A stretch of DNA of 30,646 nt from an uncultured Fidelibacterota bacterium (GTDB lineage: Bacteria > Marinisomatota > Marinisomatia > Marinisomatales > UBA1611). Position 1 is the first letter of the stretch. Each line of letters begins with the position of its first letter. Of the stretch, positions 8,420 through 17,283 are shown in pieces. Location of the stretch: positions 1 to 30,646 of the forward strand of contig CAJWMI010000011.1 in assembly GCA_913043185.1 (NCBI GenBank). Direction: 5' to 3'. A model generated the notes under the pieces. The model saw only the letters and a list, made by a program, of their open reading frames with translations. It searched no databases and was not told the DNA's origin. A program made the translations under genes and the position numbers.

Positions 8420-9061
8420 CTAAAACTCGGATACCGGATTAAAAAACTTGGTTCCAGATACAGGTTGACGGATATAATCAATCACCTCTTTCAAATCATT
8501 CTCATTTTCAACAAAATCAATATTGTTGGTATTTATTATAACCAAGGGTGTATCCTGGTACCGGAAGAAATATTCAGTATATACCTGGTTCAAAGCGTCT
8601 ATATACTCCCAGGTAACATTCCTCTCCATACTCCTGCCACGTTTTTCAATATTTTTCATTAAAACATCCGTATCAGCCTGTAAATAGATAACTAAATCGG
8701 GTTTAATAATATTTCGCTCTAACAAGCTTGCTACTGTATCATAAAGATGCATTTCCTTATCACCTAGATTTAGAGAAGCAAACAAACGATCTTTAACAAA
8801 CATATAGTCAGTAATCAATAATTTTTGAAACATGTCAACCTGCCTTAAATCTTGTTGCTGACGATATCTCTGTAATAGAAAAAATAATTGTGTCTGAAAA
8901 CCAAATCGTTCAGGATCATTATAAAAATCCGGTAAAAATGGATTATCTTCAAAGTCTTCAAGAACTAATCTTGCTCCTAATTCTTTTGATAAAAGTTCAG
9001 CTAGGCTTGTTTTGCCTACACCTATAGGACCTTCTATAGCTGTGTAGTATAAGTTTCTCAC
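8420..9061 (-). CDS. Deoxynucleoside kinase (dAK/dGK/dCK-like)
   Basis: A 213-residue P-loop kinase that phosphorylates deoxynucleosides to their monophosphates for salvage. Visible motifs are the P-loop EGPIGVGKTSLAELL (10-24); the substrate-site segment ending DRLFA (91-95, in the place of the usual DRS motif); YLQAD (126-130); and the Arg-rich lid EKRGRSMERN (139-148) before the WEYIDALNQVYTEYFFRY helix. Base specificity cannot be told. The start is GTG and overlaps the folK stop by 4 nt (GTGA). Together with folB and folK upstream and dut further down the same run, it points to joint supply of deoxynucleotides and folate cofactors. Confidence 0.92.
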   Translation of the reverse strand: MRNLYYTAIEGPIGVGKTSLAELLSKELGARLVLEDFEDNPFLPDFYNDPERFGFQTQLFFLLQRYRQQQDLRQVDMFQKLLITDYMFVKDRLFASLNLGDKEMHLYDTVASLLERNIIKPDLVIYLQADTDVLMKNIEKRGRSMERNVTWEYIDALNQVYTEYFFRYQDTPLVIINTNNIDFVENENDLKEVIDYIRQPVSGTKFFNPVSEF

Positions 9062-9570
9062 GCTTTGTTTTCCATATCATGCAAGTGGACAAATGATTGA
9101 TCTTTACAGTTCACAAGTAGCTCATGAACAGATGAATTTATTAGTGGTATCTTATAATCAGGAGCGATCTCATCAAATGGAATTAATACAAATTTTCTGT
9201 GAATAATATGAGGATGTGGAATTACCAGTTCTTCAGTCTCTATAACAGTTTCACCATGTACTAAAATATCAATATCTATGATCCTCGGCATATTCTTCTT
9301 TTTCTGTTTTTTTCTTCCAAGCATAGACTCAATATTTTTTATAAGATCAAGGAGTTCAAATGGTTTCAAAACAGTTTCAAGCCCGGCAACAGTATTAATA
9401 AAATACTCTTGTTCTTTATTATACATTGGCTCCGTTAAATAGAATGATGCATTTGTAACATTATCAATACCATGAGAAATCTCTAAGGCAGATATCGCCT
9501 GTGCTATATTAGACTCTCTATCACCAATATTTGAGCCCATTGAAAGGTATACTTTATTTGTTTTCTTCAT
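9058..9570 (-). CDS. folK: 2-amino-4-hydroxy-6-hydroxymethyldihydropteridine pyrophosphokinase (HPPK)
   Basis: A 170-residue enzyme of typical length that transfers pyrophosphate from ATP to hydroxymethyl-dihydropterin in the cytoplasm, the step before dihydropteroate synthase in folate synthesis. Family marks: YLSMGSNIGDRESNI (8-22), FINTVAGLET, the signature PRIIDIDILVHG with the Mg-binding Asp pair, and IPHPHIIHRKFVLIPFDEIAP. A short basic run in the loop before the PRIIDIDIL signature (RKKQKKK) is slightly unusual. The start overlaps the end of folB by 17 nt, and the end overlaps the kinase start by 4 nt, so the three genes form a translationally coupled unit. Confidence 0.96.
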   Translation of the reverse strand: MKKTNKVYLSMGSNIGDRESNIAQAISALEISHGIDNVTNASFYLTEPMYNKEQEYFINTVAGLETVLKPFELLDLIKNIESMLGRKKQKKKNMPRIIDIDILVHGETVIETEELVIPHPHIIHRKFVLIPFDEIAPDYKIPLINSSVHELLVNCKDQSFVHLHDMENKA

Positions 9571-9922
9571 TTTTTCTATTTAACCGCACCTCAACAGTAT
9601 CAAAATCTGCATCAATCGGTGCATGCGGTTTTCTGACTCTTATCTTAATCTTATCAATTTTAAAATCATTCAATAATCTATCACAAACAGACTGTGCTGC
9701 TGCCTCAACTAGTGTATATTGTTTTTCCGTAAAGGCCTTTGTTGCAGTAGAAATAATATCTTCATAGTTGATTGTATCCTCAAGCCTGTCACTCTTTCCA
9801 GCTTTCAACAGAGGGAGATAAAGCTCTATATCAAGCTCAAAAGTGCCATCCTTTTCTTTTTCAAATTCATAAACACCATGCCTAGCAGGTATCTTTAAGT
9901 TTTTTATTCGGATTCTATCCAT
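9554..9922 (-). CDS. folB: Dihydroneopterin aldolase
   Basis: A 122-residue enzyme of normal length that cleaves 7,8-dihydroneopterin to 6-hydroxymethyl-dihydropterin and glycolaldehyde. This produces the substrate of FolK, encoded by the overlapping next gene. Conserved parts: IRIKNLKIPARHGVYEFEK (4-22), LEDTINYEDI (47-56), TLVEAAAQSVCDRLL (with the catalytic-region Glu) and the pterin-pocket Lys region IRVRKPHAPIDADFDTVEV near the end. It begins 6 nt after the stop of the T9SS-tagged aminopeptidase, with no Shine-Dalgarno seen. It is a cytoplasmic octamer in known relatives. Confidence 0.95.
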   Translation of the reverse strand: MDRIRIKNLKIPARHGVYEFEKEKDGTFELDIELYLPLLKAGKSDRLEDTINYEDIISTATKAFTEKQYTLVEAAAQSVCDRLLNDFKIDKIKIRVRKPHAPIDADFDTVEVRLNRKNEENK

Positions 9923-9928
9923 TGATAT

Positions 9929-11884
9929 TTATTTTAAATGAACAATTTTTTGAGTACTAATAAAATCACCTGCTAATAATTGTATAAAATAAATACCAGT
10001 AGCGTTATTATTTGAGGTCCAAGAAACCGTATGAAAACCAGAGGGCACTCTATTCTTAATTAATGTTTGTATACGCCTACCATTTAAATCTAGTATATCT
10101 ATTGTCACATCGATATCACCAATCTTAGGATCTATATAGTAGTCCATCCTTATGCCCGAGTTAAATGGGTTGGGATAGGCCTGTCCGATAGAAATGTTAT
10201 TAGCGATAATATTATTAATACCAGCGGTTGTATAGCTCACCTCTTTGAGAATCCATCCTTCCGGGTCAAGAACTACACTTTCAACCAGAAAATCTAAACC
10301 AGAAAATTCGTATATCTGGGTTGATCCAGAATTATTTACTACGATAGTAGTATCTTGGAATAACGGACCCTGGCTTCCACTTAATGTAATATCTATGGGC
10401 ATTGAAAAATAACCGGTTGACTGTAACTGGTCAATGTTTACCTTATAAATTCCTTCTCCCTCATGCCACCAAGACAACTGATAATGGGGGTGTCTATCAC
10501 CATATATCCACTGATCAAAAAAATCATCAAAATCTAATCCGGATATATTCTCACAAACATTTTGAAAGTCAGATGTTGATGCAACATTATATGCGAGTGA
10601 ATCATTTGATCCATAGGATCTAAGAATATTAAAAAATGTATTGTCTCCAACAATATGTCTTAGCATGTGTAATACCCACGACGCTTTGTTATAGGATAAA
10701 CTAGAGTTAAATATCATAAAATTTGATGAGGGGTTCTCTACATAAACCGTTCCGCCTCCATAATATGCATGATTATTCATGAAATCAATATATGCCCCAT
10801 GTCCATCTTGATGCTCAACCCAAAGTGCCTGACAGTATCTAGCAAAACCTTCATTAAGCCAAATGTCATGAAATGTTTTACAGGTAATCAAATTCCCCCA
10901 CCAACTATGTCCTAACTCATGAGCAATAAGATTTTGAGAATACCCGCCCATACTTGTCATAGTCTGATGCTCCATACCGCCACCCCATCTAAAGTCTGCA
11001 TGACCATATTTTTCGTTAATAAATGGATATTCTCCAAACAGTTCTGAAAAAAGTGCTAACATATCCTTTGTAAGCAAATAGTTTGAGTATGAACCTTCAT
11101 AGCGATCAGGAAATACATAATGATCAATCTGCATGGTATCTCCAGAAAGTGGAGAAACATATTGGTCAGACCATAAAGTATATGGATATATTGCAAGTGA
11201 TACCAAGTAGGTAGTTATAGGATAGACTTCTTTCCAATGATATATTTTTTTTTCATTATCTAGAATCGTATTCTGAAGGATTCCATTGGATGCAACAATA
11301 AAATCTGGATCACTTGGAACGGCCACTACAATATCCACTGAATCTGCCTTATCACTAGGGTCATCCTTACAGGGCCACCAGCTTCGTGCACAATAAGCCT
11401 CTGACAATGTCCAAGCATGATCAATCCCCATATGTTCATCAAATTTAAACCCTGCAGCACCACACTGTTGCGGGGATCCATGGTAGAAAATAGTAATAGA
11501 AAAATTATATCCTTCGGGAATTGTTACTTCTGGAGCTGGTATTTTTATTATATTATCTTGATGTATAAATGTAGTTTCTTGTCCATAATACTTTATAGAA
11601 TCCACATTCATATTACTCAAAAAATCAAATTCAAATGAGTCTGGCTGGTCCATTCCTACAGATCCATTGATGACAACAGAACCAATAATTATTTCGGAAT
11701 CAAAATCTATATCAAGATCGATTCCATAATAGGTTATATCTATCATACCTTGGCTCTCTGTTAGCGTCGAGGTAGCATCTAACCAACGATAAGCAGACTG
11801 AGCATGGCCGCATTCATGTTTAAACTCAACCTGACCAGCAAGAAAGGAAAATATTAAAAATACAATAAAATATTGTCTATTCAT
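9929..11884 (-). CDS. Secreted M1-family metallopeptidase with T9SS sorting domain
   Basis: About 651 residues: signal peptide (MNRQYFIVFLIFSFLAG), M1 aminopeptidase-type beta and catalytic domains, and a C-terminal type A sorting domain of about 80 residues (AYPNPFNSGIRMDYYI, then GIYFIQLLAGDFISTQKIV). Zinc ligands are visible in HELGHSWWGN and WLNEG, with the second Glu 19 residues after the second His (326-330 and 349 counting from a Met four codons upstream). The exopeptidase motif reads GGGMEH instead of GAMEN. Family knowledge implies zinc-dependent removal of N-terminal residues from peptides, here at the cell surface or outside the cell. An upstream in-frame ATG (11896) would overlap the previous gene. 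I prefer 11884, 2 nt after that gene's stop, because the charged n-region then opens the signal peptide. Confidence 0.92.
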   Translation of the reverse strand: MNRQYFIVFLIFSFLAGQVEFKHECGHAQSAYRWLDATSTLTESQGMIDITYYGIDLDIDFDSEIIIGSVVINGSVGMDQPDSFEFDFLSNMNVDSIKYYGQETTFIHQDNIIKIPAPEVTIPEGYNFSITIFYHGSPQQCGAAGFKFDEHMGIDHAWTLSEAYCARSWWPCKDDPSDKADSVDIVVAVPSDPDFIVASNGILQNTILDNEKKIYHWKEVYPITTYLVSLAIYPYTLWSDQYVSPLSGDTMQIDHYVFPDRYEGSYSNYLLTKDMLALFSELFGEYPFINEKYGHADFRWGGGMEHQTMTSMGGYSQNLIAHELGHSWWGNLITCKTFHDIWLNEGFARYCQALWVEHQDGHGAYIDFMNNHAYYGGGTVYVENPSSNFMIFNSSLSYNKASWVLHMLRHIVGDNTFFNILRSYGSNDSLAYNVASTSDFQNVCENISGLDFDDFFDQWIYGDRHPHYQLSWWHEGEGIYKVNIDQLQSTGYFSMPIDITLSGSQGPLFQDTTIVVNNSGSTQIYEFSGLDFLVESVVLDPEGWILKEVSYTTAGINNIIANNISIGQAYPNPFNSGIRMDYYIDPKIGDIDVTIDILDLNGRRIQTLIKNRVPSGFHTVSWTSNNNATGIYFIQLLAGDFISTQKIVHLK

Positions 11885-11886
11885 GA

Positions 11887-12078
11887 TCAAAAACATGAAC
11901 TAAGATGTGTATACCCAAGCCACGGAATAAAGATATACAAAATAGAATCCCTGACTAGGTAATAAAGAAAAAAAACGACAAGAACCCTCCAACCTTTTTC
12001 AGATAGCAATCCTCTCACACCACCTCGCTGGTATGCATCCAGCCAGGATTGCATAAAGCGAGGTCTAAAAAATGACAT
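11887..12078 (-). CDS. Small single-pass membrane protein, unknown function
   Basis: A 63-residue protein that I do not recognise. It has a basic, amphipathic N-terminal half (RPRFMQSWLDAYQRGGVRG, about 5-23), a GLLSEKGWRV turn, one hydrophobic segment (VLVVFFLYYLVRDSILYIFI, about 32-51) with an internal Arg-Asp pair, and a short tail ending Cys-Phe. It looks like an inner-membrane protein with a cytoplasmic basic domain. The ATG overlaps the stop of the preceding gene by one base (TAATG), and its own stop is 2 nt before the aminopeptidase start. This embedding supports a real gene. Confidence 0.7.
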   Translation of the reverse strand: MSFFRPRFMQSWLDAYQRGGVRGLLSEKGWRVLVVFFLYYLVRDSILYIFIPWLGYTHLSSCF

Positions 12079-12524
12079 TAATTATCCTTTGGTTTGATCT
12101 TCTTGAATTGTAGATCCTCATATTTTTCTAAGAGCGTACTACCAGCAGCTTGTTGAAAACGGAATGCAAACTCAAGCGCCTCAAAAAACGGTTTATTTGC
12201 ATACTCTCCATGCGCATAGAATTCATCAACCCATTTTACCATCTGATAAATATCAACCTGATTTAAATGATCAAAAATACCATAAACCAATTCAGCTCTG
12301 TTATCATAGTACCACTCTGTAATTCCACCATAGCCAATATCTTTTTTTAACTCTGTGTGGGTCTCATAGACCTGTACGAGATAGGAAAAAAGAAAGGTCT
12401 CCTTTTCCTCAATCGTTAATGTTTTCCAGTAGGTAACAACAGGTGACAATGCCAAATCATTATTCTGGTCTTGTTGCCCTAATAGGATTCCTATTAAGCT
12501 AAGAATAAGAAGATATTTCTTCAT
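12078..12524 (-). CDS. Exported protein of unknown function
   Basis: A 148-residue protein using the ATG at 12524, which has AGAGGAAG as a Shine-Dalgarno 5 nt upstream and opens a signal peptide (MKKYLLILSLIGILLGQ). A longer frame from 12560 would put 12 charged residues before it and is less likely. The mature part is soluble and helical, with many aromatic and acidic residues (TYWKTLTIEEKETFLFSYLVQ, EWYYDNRAELVYGIFDHLN, MVKWVDEFYAHGEYANKPFF). No cysteines and no motif that I recognise. It may be periplasmic. It is followed by, and overlaps by one base, the small membrane protein gene. Confidence 0.7.
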   Translation of the reverse strand: MKKYLLILSLIGILLGQQDQNNDLALSPVVTYWKTLTIEEKETFLFSYLVQVYETHTELKKDIGYGGITEWYYDNRAELVYGIFDHLNQVDIYQMVKWVDEFYAHGEYANKPFFEALEFAFRFQQAAGSTLLEKYEDLQFKKIKPKDN

Positions 12525-12596
12525 GGCTTCCTCTTTTGTTAAAAAATGCTTAAACAACACCCTAATTATACAATCTAGATAAAATCAGGAACAACG

Positions 12597-14531
12597 TTAA
12601 ACCGGGACAGAATCAATCCAGTCTCCATGTTCTTTTATTAGATCAATAAGTGCATCTACGGCCCTATCAGTGGGAATATTTCTCTTTACTAGATTCTGAC
12701 CTTTATATAGGGAAATATATCCAAACCCGGTTCCAACATAACCATAATCTGCGTCAGCCATCTCACCTGGACCATTGACAATACATCCCATTATACCAAT
12801 TTTTACTCCCTTAAGATGGTTGGTGACTTCTCTAATCTTACTTGTAGTCTCCTGGAGATCAAACAATGTTCTGCCGCACGATGGACATGATATATATTCT
12901 GTTTTTGAGATGCGCATTCTGGATGCCTGTAGAATGCCAAACACTGTCTGATTAACAAGACCTTTGTCAGGGCCAAATTCTAACCAAACACCATCTCCAA
13001 GACCATCAATCAGCAATGAGCCAATATCTGTTGAGCTTTTTAATTGAAAGTCTAAGTGTGCACTAGTATTGTAGGCTCTATTAATTATTACTGGAACTCT
13101 GACACCTCTTTTCATCATATCAATAATAAACTTTCGCTGTACCATGACACTATGAGCATCAGAATTCATTAGTATCAAAACAACTGTTTTATCTTCAGTT
13201 AATAGCCTATTTATTTTATCCGAATATATTTTTTCCTCTACAAATATAAAGTTTAAAATATCTGACCTAGCCGGTGCTTTTTCGTAACTATCCAAATCAA
13301 AAACTGGATAGGAAAATATATTGTTATCCCATACTGCCGAGTTTTGAACAATAGAAAGAGTACCCGGTAACTCAAATTCAATTTTATTGTCTCCTACATA
13401 AATATAATCTACTGCCTGATCAGATAGGTGCCACTTATCTTGATCTTTAGAGTATAAATAACCAAGAGGAGATAGATCCTCAGGCTTAATAATATTCAAG
13501 TTTGATAGATTTGCGAATACTCGGGGAACCTCCTCAGAACCAATATTATTGACCTTCAAGGTTTCCCTCTTTGAATGAAAATATGGATCATAGGGCAACG
13601 AATTAACTTTCCCTAAAGAATCAGTGCTAAAACCTCTATTATAACGCGCTGCCAGAATCTTGGCTACTGGAATCTCGTTTTCTGGTTCCTCAGTTAAAGA
13701 GACTCTAATTGTATCACCTATACCATCCTCTAGAAGAGTGCCAATACCAACTGATGATTTAATCCTACCGTCTTCTCCCTCACCGGCCTCTGTTACTCCA
13801 AGATGCAACGGGTAGTTCATGCTCTCATCTGCCATCTTTTTTATCAATAGTCTATAAGCCTGTACCATGACCTGGGTATTACTGGCCTTCATTGATAAAA
13901 TAATATCATAGTAATTCCAATACTCGCATATCCTTATAAATTCCATGGCCGACTCTACCATGCCTAATGGGGTATCTCCGTAACGGCTAAGTATCCGATC
14001 AGATAGAGAACCATGGTTGGTGCCAATACGCATTGCAGTACCATACTCTTTACAAATTTTCACTAATGGTGAAAATCTATTGTTTATTCTCTCTAGCTCA
14101 TTTTCATAATCTCTATCAGAATAGTCGTGCAACTCAAATTTCTTTCGATCCGCAAAATTTCCAGGATTAATTCTAACTTTTTCAACTATTCTGGCAGCTA
14201 CTTCTGCCGCATTTGGAGTAAAGTGAATATCTGCAACCAAGGGAGCATTATGTCCACGCTTTCTAAGACCATGGTGAATCAGTTCTAAGTTTTTTGCTTC
14301 TTTAATACTTGGTGCAGTTATCCGTACTATCTCACAACCTGCGTCTATCATTCGGATTGATTGATCTATTGTTTCATCTGTATTCATTGTATCTGTTGTA
14401 GTCATGGACTGTATACGAATTGGATTACTACCACCAACAGATACATCACCAACCATAACCTCCCGAGTAGGCCATCTTTGGTAGTTTGTCAGATTTGAGC
14501 AATATTCCTGAATATTATTTACTTGTCCCAT
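12597..14531 (-). CDS. ispG: 4-hydroxy-3-methylbut-2-enyl diphosphate synthase, long form (GcpE)
   Basis: A 644-residue iron-sulfur enzyme of the MEP isoprenoid pathway that reductively opens methylerythritol cyclodiphosphate to HMBPP. The TIM-barrel half includes SNPIRIQSMTTTDTMNTDET and RINPGNFADRKKF. The C-terminal reductase-like half carries the [4Fe-4S] ligands C549 and C552 (CPSCGRTLFDLQ) and C583 with E590 (GCIVNGPGEMADADYGYVG). Between them (about 290-540) is a poorly conserved insert, the extra domain known from plant, chlamydial and Bacteroidetes IspG. Single-domain versions are about 370 residues. The start overlaps the end of the upstream TPR gene by 17 nt. Confidence 0.96.
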   Translation of the reverse strand: MGQVNNIQEYCSNLTNYQRWPTREVMVGDVSVGGSNPIRIQSMTTTDTMNTDETIDQSIRMIDAGCEIVRITAPSIKEAKNLELIHHGLRKRGHNAPLVADIHFTPNAAEVAARIVEKVRINPGNFADRKKFELHDYSDRDYENELERINNRFSPLVKICKEYGTAMRIGTNHGSLSDRILSRYGDTPLGMVESAMEFIRICEYWNYYDIILSMKASNTQVMVQAYRLLIKKMADESMNYPLHLGVTEAGEGEDGRIKSSVGIGTLLEDGIGDTIRVSLTEEPENEIPVAKILAARYNRGFSTDSLGKVNSLPYDPYFHSKRETLKVNNIGSEEVPRVFANLSNLNIIKPEDLSPLGYLYSKDQDKWHLSDQAVDYIYVGDNKIEFELPGTLSIVQNSAVWDNNIFSYPVFDLDSYEKAPARSDILNFIFVEEKIYSDKINRLLTEDKTVVLILMNSDAHSVMVQRKFIIDMMKRGVRVPVIINRAYNTSAHLDFQLKSSTDIGSLLIDGLGDGVWLEFGPDKGLVNQTVFGILQASRMRISKTEYISCPSCGRTLFDLQETTSKIREVTNHLKGVKIGIMGCIVNGPGEMADADYGYVGTGFGYISLYKGQNLVKRNIPTDRAVDALIDLIKEHGDWIDSVPV

Positions 14532-15645
14532 TTTTCAAATATGGCGTTCTCAAATATTGTTTCGATTGTTTAATCGCATAGGAAAAATTATCCAGATCAA
14601 TGCAATTTTTGTAATACTCTACCGCTGTCCTTCGTTCTCCCTGTATGTCTAACACCTTTGCTTTGAGTAAAAATAAATTACCAAGAATAATATCAAGCTC
14701 TCCAGAATAATTTTCTATTGCATTATCGATAAGCGGTATTGTTTCTAAAAATTTATTTTCATGAAATAGTAGCAGCGCTTTCTCATAGTCAAGGTATGGA
14801 CCATACCAGTCTTTTTGACGTTTTGTCAATAGACCATGCCTCTTATCCAATACTTCGATCAAATTTTTTGCATCAACGAGCATATTTGTCTTTATCAATG
14901 ACTCTAGGTATAAAATATTAAAATAAAAGTTATTGGGAAATTCTTTAGATAGTCTGCGAGTAAAAGGAACCGCATCATAAGGTGTATCCTCTAGCCATAA
15001 ATATATAAAAGATACGATACCCGAAGCCTCAATCCAGGCCCAATTACTGTTTAATGCAGCGTTTGTTATTTTTTCTAGTGCCAAATCCTTTGAGGTCTCA
15101 AGCCCATACAGATTTACTGCCCAACGAATAAAGATATTACTTACACTCGCATAGTATTCAACAATCCCGATAGGAAGCTGTGCATCAATTAAATTGGGAT
15201 TTTCTTGAGCTACTTCTTCAATGATTGAGAAACCTTTATAGGCTTCAATAAGGACAGAGAGCCAGTCTTTATTCCCCAGGCTTGATCGTGCCCTGAGGCC
15301 TCTAGTAGATCCTAGATATAGCCTGTATTGATAATTCTCCGGGTGCTCCTTTACAAAACGATTGTATACAGGCTCTATCTTAGCTAGACTATTGTCCAAA
15401 GTATCATAGGTCGCATGTATCGGATCTATACCTTGGCTGACATAATATTTTGCAGAAGTCCAAATAAAATGAACTCCTGGATGATCTGGATATTGACTAC
15501 GTGCCCTATTTAAAGTATTGATCGACCGATCAAACTCGTAATTATAAAATGCCCTGACTCCTTCCATTACCAAGGAGTCTCCATCATTTTCTAGAGCAAA
15601 AGTGAGGCTTATGATAGACAGAAGACAAGCAATTGATCTTATCAT
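14515..15645 (-). CDS. Exported TPR-like helical repeat protein
   Basis: A 376-residue protein with a signal peptide (MIRSIACLLSIISLTFA) followed by an all-helical region with TPR spacing: AFYNYEFDRSINTLNRARSQ (about 32-51), LEKITNAALNSNWAW, YFNILYLESLIKTNMLVDA, LLFHENKFLETIPLIDNAIE and AVEYYKNCIDLDNFSYAIK. It is probably a periplasmic or envelope scaffold for protein contacts. No catalytic motif is visible. The first Cys is inside the signal peptide, and I do not see a lipobox. It follows another exported TPR gene after 32 nt and overlaps ispG by 17 nt, so its expression is tied to an unrelated metabolic gene. Confidence 0.78.
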   Translation of the reverse strand: MIRSIACLLSIISLTFALENDGDSLVMEGVRAFYNYEFDRSINTLNRARSQYPDHPGVHFIWTSAKYYVSQGIDPIHATYDTLDNSLAKIEPVYNRFVKEHPENYQYRLYLGSTRGLRARSSLGNKDWLSVLIEAYKGFSIIEEVAQENPNLIDAQLPIGIVEYYASVSNIFIRWAVNLYGLETSKDLALEKITNAALNSNWAWIEASGIVSFIYLWLEDTPYDAVPFTRRLSKEFPNNFYFNILYLESLIKTNMLVDAKNLIEVLDKRHGLLTKRQKDWYGPYLDYEKALLLFHENKFLETIPLIDNAIENYSGELDIILGNLFLLKAKVLDIQGERRTAVEYYKNCIDLDNFSYAIKQSKQYLRTPYLKNGTSK

Positions 15646-15677
15646 AAGTGAGTATTAGAGATTGTAATTATTACAGA

Positions 15678-17204
15678 TTATGATCCTTGTTCCGAGAGTA
15701 TTAACCAGCCCTGAGACTCATTATTATCTGGCTTGATACTCATACTCTTTTTCCAAGAACTGCGGGCTAAATCTTTTTCATCCATATTCCAGTATGTGAG
15801 ACCTATGCCTAGGTATGCTTGTGCATTATTAGGGCTAAGCTCAATAACCTCCTGGTATGCTGCAAGCGATTCTCGGAACATTCTTTTATCACGATAATAG
15901 CCACCGAGAGTAGACATAGAGCTCGCTAGCCACAGGCTTGAGTTTGGATTTACAGAAAGAGCATTCTTAAATGATTGTCTTCCCATTGCTGGATTTCCCA
16001 ATCGATTATATTCAATCGCTAGGATATAATATGTTTGAGGCAATAAAATCCTGACCACTTCATTGTCAGGTTTATAGTGTAATAAGTCCTCCCATGATGC
16101 AGCCGCTCTTCCCCATTCTTGAGCCTTAAAATAACTTAGGCCTTGCATATATCTTGAGTCAGTATCCTCAGAATCAAGATATATTACATCACTGAATGAT
16201 AGTGCAGCATATACATATTTACCAATATCAAAATAAAGATTCGCCAAAGAAACATGTGACTCTTTATCATCTGCATTTAGTTTGATAGAACGCTGAAATG
16301 CAGACTTAGCATCTTCTATATTACCCATTGCCAATTGTGTTTCACCAATTAGCTGTAAAAAACCATTGTGGGTTGGAAAATTCTTGTGACCTTCTTCGGA
16401 CAAACGAAGTGCATCGGTGTAGTTACCCTCAACTAGACGCTGCCTAATAATTGTTAGCTTCTGTGCTGGACCATCAGGTACCCTCTTAGATGACATACCT
16501 AAGATCTGATTGCTTAGTGCCTTCTGATCAGGATTATTTGTATACATGGACATGGCATCGACAGTACCCTTATGGTCTGGGTTAAGCTCAAGAGCCTCTT
16601 CAAAAGATTGTCTTGCCTTTTCATACTCTCCAAGCATAGCATAAAATGATCCCAAATAAAAATGAGCATCAGGATTAGTAGGATGTTTTTTTATTTGTCT
16701 TAGATAGATATCCTTAGCACCCTCCCAATTGCTAACAGACTCATAGTGAAGTCCAAGTTGCCGTTGAATATATATATTATCTGGGTTGTTCCGAGAATCG
16801 GCCTCATAGTCACCCGTGGTTAAAAATGGCAAACTTTCAATATTTTTAATTTTCTTTTTTGGCTTTTCAGCATAGATGTATCTGGTAGCCTTTGCCATTT
16901 CTTTATTGGACGCTTCTAACTGCCCTGTTAACTGATAGAGCTCATCCGCATATGCAGCTACATTAATTTTTGGTCCTTTGTTAATTATTGGAGGGCTTGT
17001 AGAAGCGGCAGGTACAGATTTTTTTTTCTTCTTACTGGATTTTTTCTTTTTTGAAGATTTTTTCTTCTTACTGGATTTTTTCTTTTTCTTTTTCTTTGAT
17101 TGAGCTAATAGAGAGTCACCTAGACGTACCTCTCCCGAGGAGGAGATATTAAACCCTCCTGCTAAAATGATACATAGCAGTAGCCGAATTAATTGTCTAA
17201 TCAT
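15678..17204 (-). CDS. Exported TPR protein with Lys-rich linker
   Basis: About 508 residues from the ATG at 17204, which opens a signal peptide (MIRQLIRLLLCIILAGG). A TTG at 17261 would add an unlikely N-terminus. Residues 37-62 are only Lys and Ser: four Lys runs separated by Ser pairs. Then come at least eight TPR units, for example NIYIQRQLGLHYESVSNWEG, AHFYLGSFYAMLGEYEKARQ, QLIGETQLAMGNIEDAKSAF, RYMQGLSYFKAQEWGRAAA and AYLGIGLTYWNMDEKDLARS. TPR arrays bind partner proteins. The basic linker could touch DNA, lipopolysaccharide, peptidoglycan or acidic proteins; this is speculation. It is the first gene of the long run ending at dut. No Shine-Dalgarno is seen. Confidence 0.85.
   Translation of the reverse strand: MIRQLIRLLLCIILAGGFNISSSGEVRLGDSLLAQSKKKKKKKSSKKKKSSKKKKSSKKKKKSVPAASTSPPIINKGPKINVAAYADELYQLTGQLEASNKEMAKATRYIYAEKPKKKIKNIESLPFLTTGDYEADSRNNPDNIYIQRQLGLHYESVSNWEGAKDIYLRQIKKHPTNPDAHFYLGSFYAMLGEYEKARQSFEEALELNPDHKGTVDAMSMYTNNPDQKALSNQILGMSSKRVPDGPAQKLTIIRQRLVEGNYTDALRLSEEGHKNFPTHNGFLQLIGETQLAMGNIEDAKSAFQRSIKLNADDKESHVSLANLYFDIGKYVYAALSFSDVIYLDSEDTDSRYMQGLSYFKAQEWGRAAASWEDLLHYKPDNEVVRILLPQTYYILAIEYNRLGNPAMGRQSFKNALSVNPNSSLWLASSMSTLGGYYRDKRMFRESLAAYQEVIELSPNNAQAYLGIGLTYWNMDEKDLARSSWKKSMSIKPDNNESQGWLILSEQGS
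17019..17096 (-). repeat. Low-complexity Lys/Ser codon repeat
   Basis: Seventy-eight bases encode 20 Lys and 6 Ser with the pattern of Lys runs of 7, 4, 4 and 5 separated by Ser pairs. On the plus strand it appears as T-rich tracts broken by C. Such a tract can change length by replication slippage. Confidence 0.85.
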
Positions 17205-17283
17205 AATGGGTTGTAACTTCGGATTACATCCGAATTTGAAAAATATTGGTATAACTACCAAACATTATTTAAAAGAAGATTTT

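Noticed and set aside
17205..17261. Upstream TTG start of the Lys-rich TPR protein
   Set aside because: It would place 19 residues before a clear signal peptide, and no ribosome binding site supports it. The ATG at 17204 is preferred.
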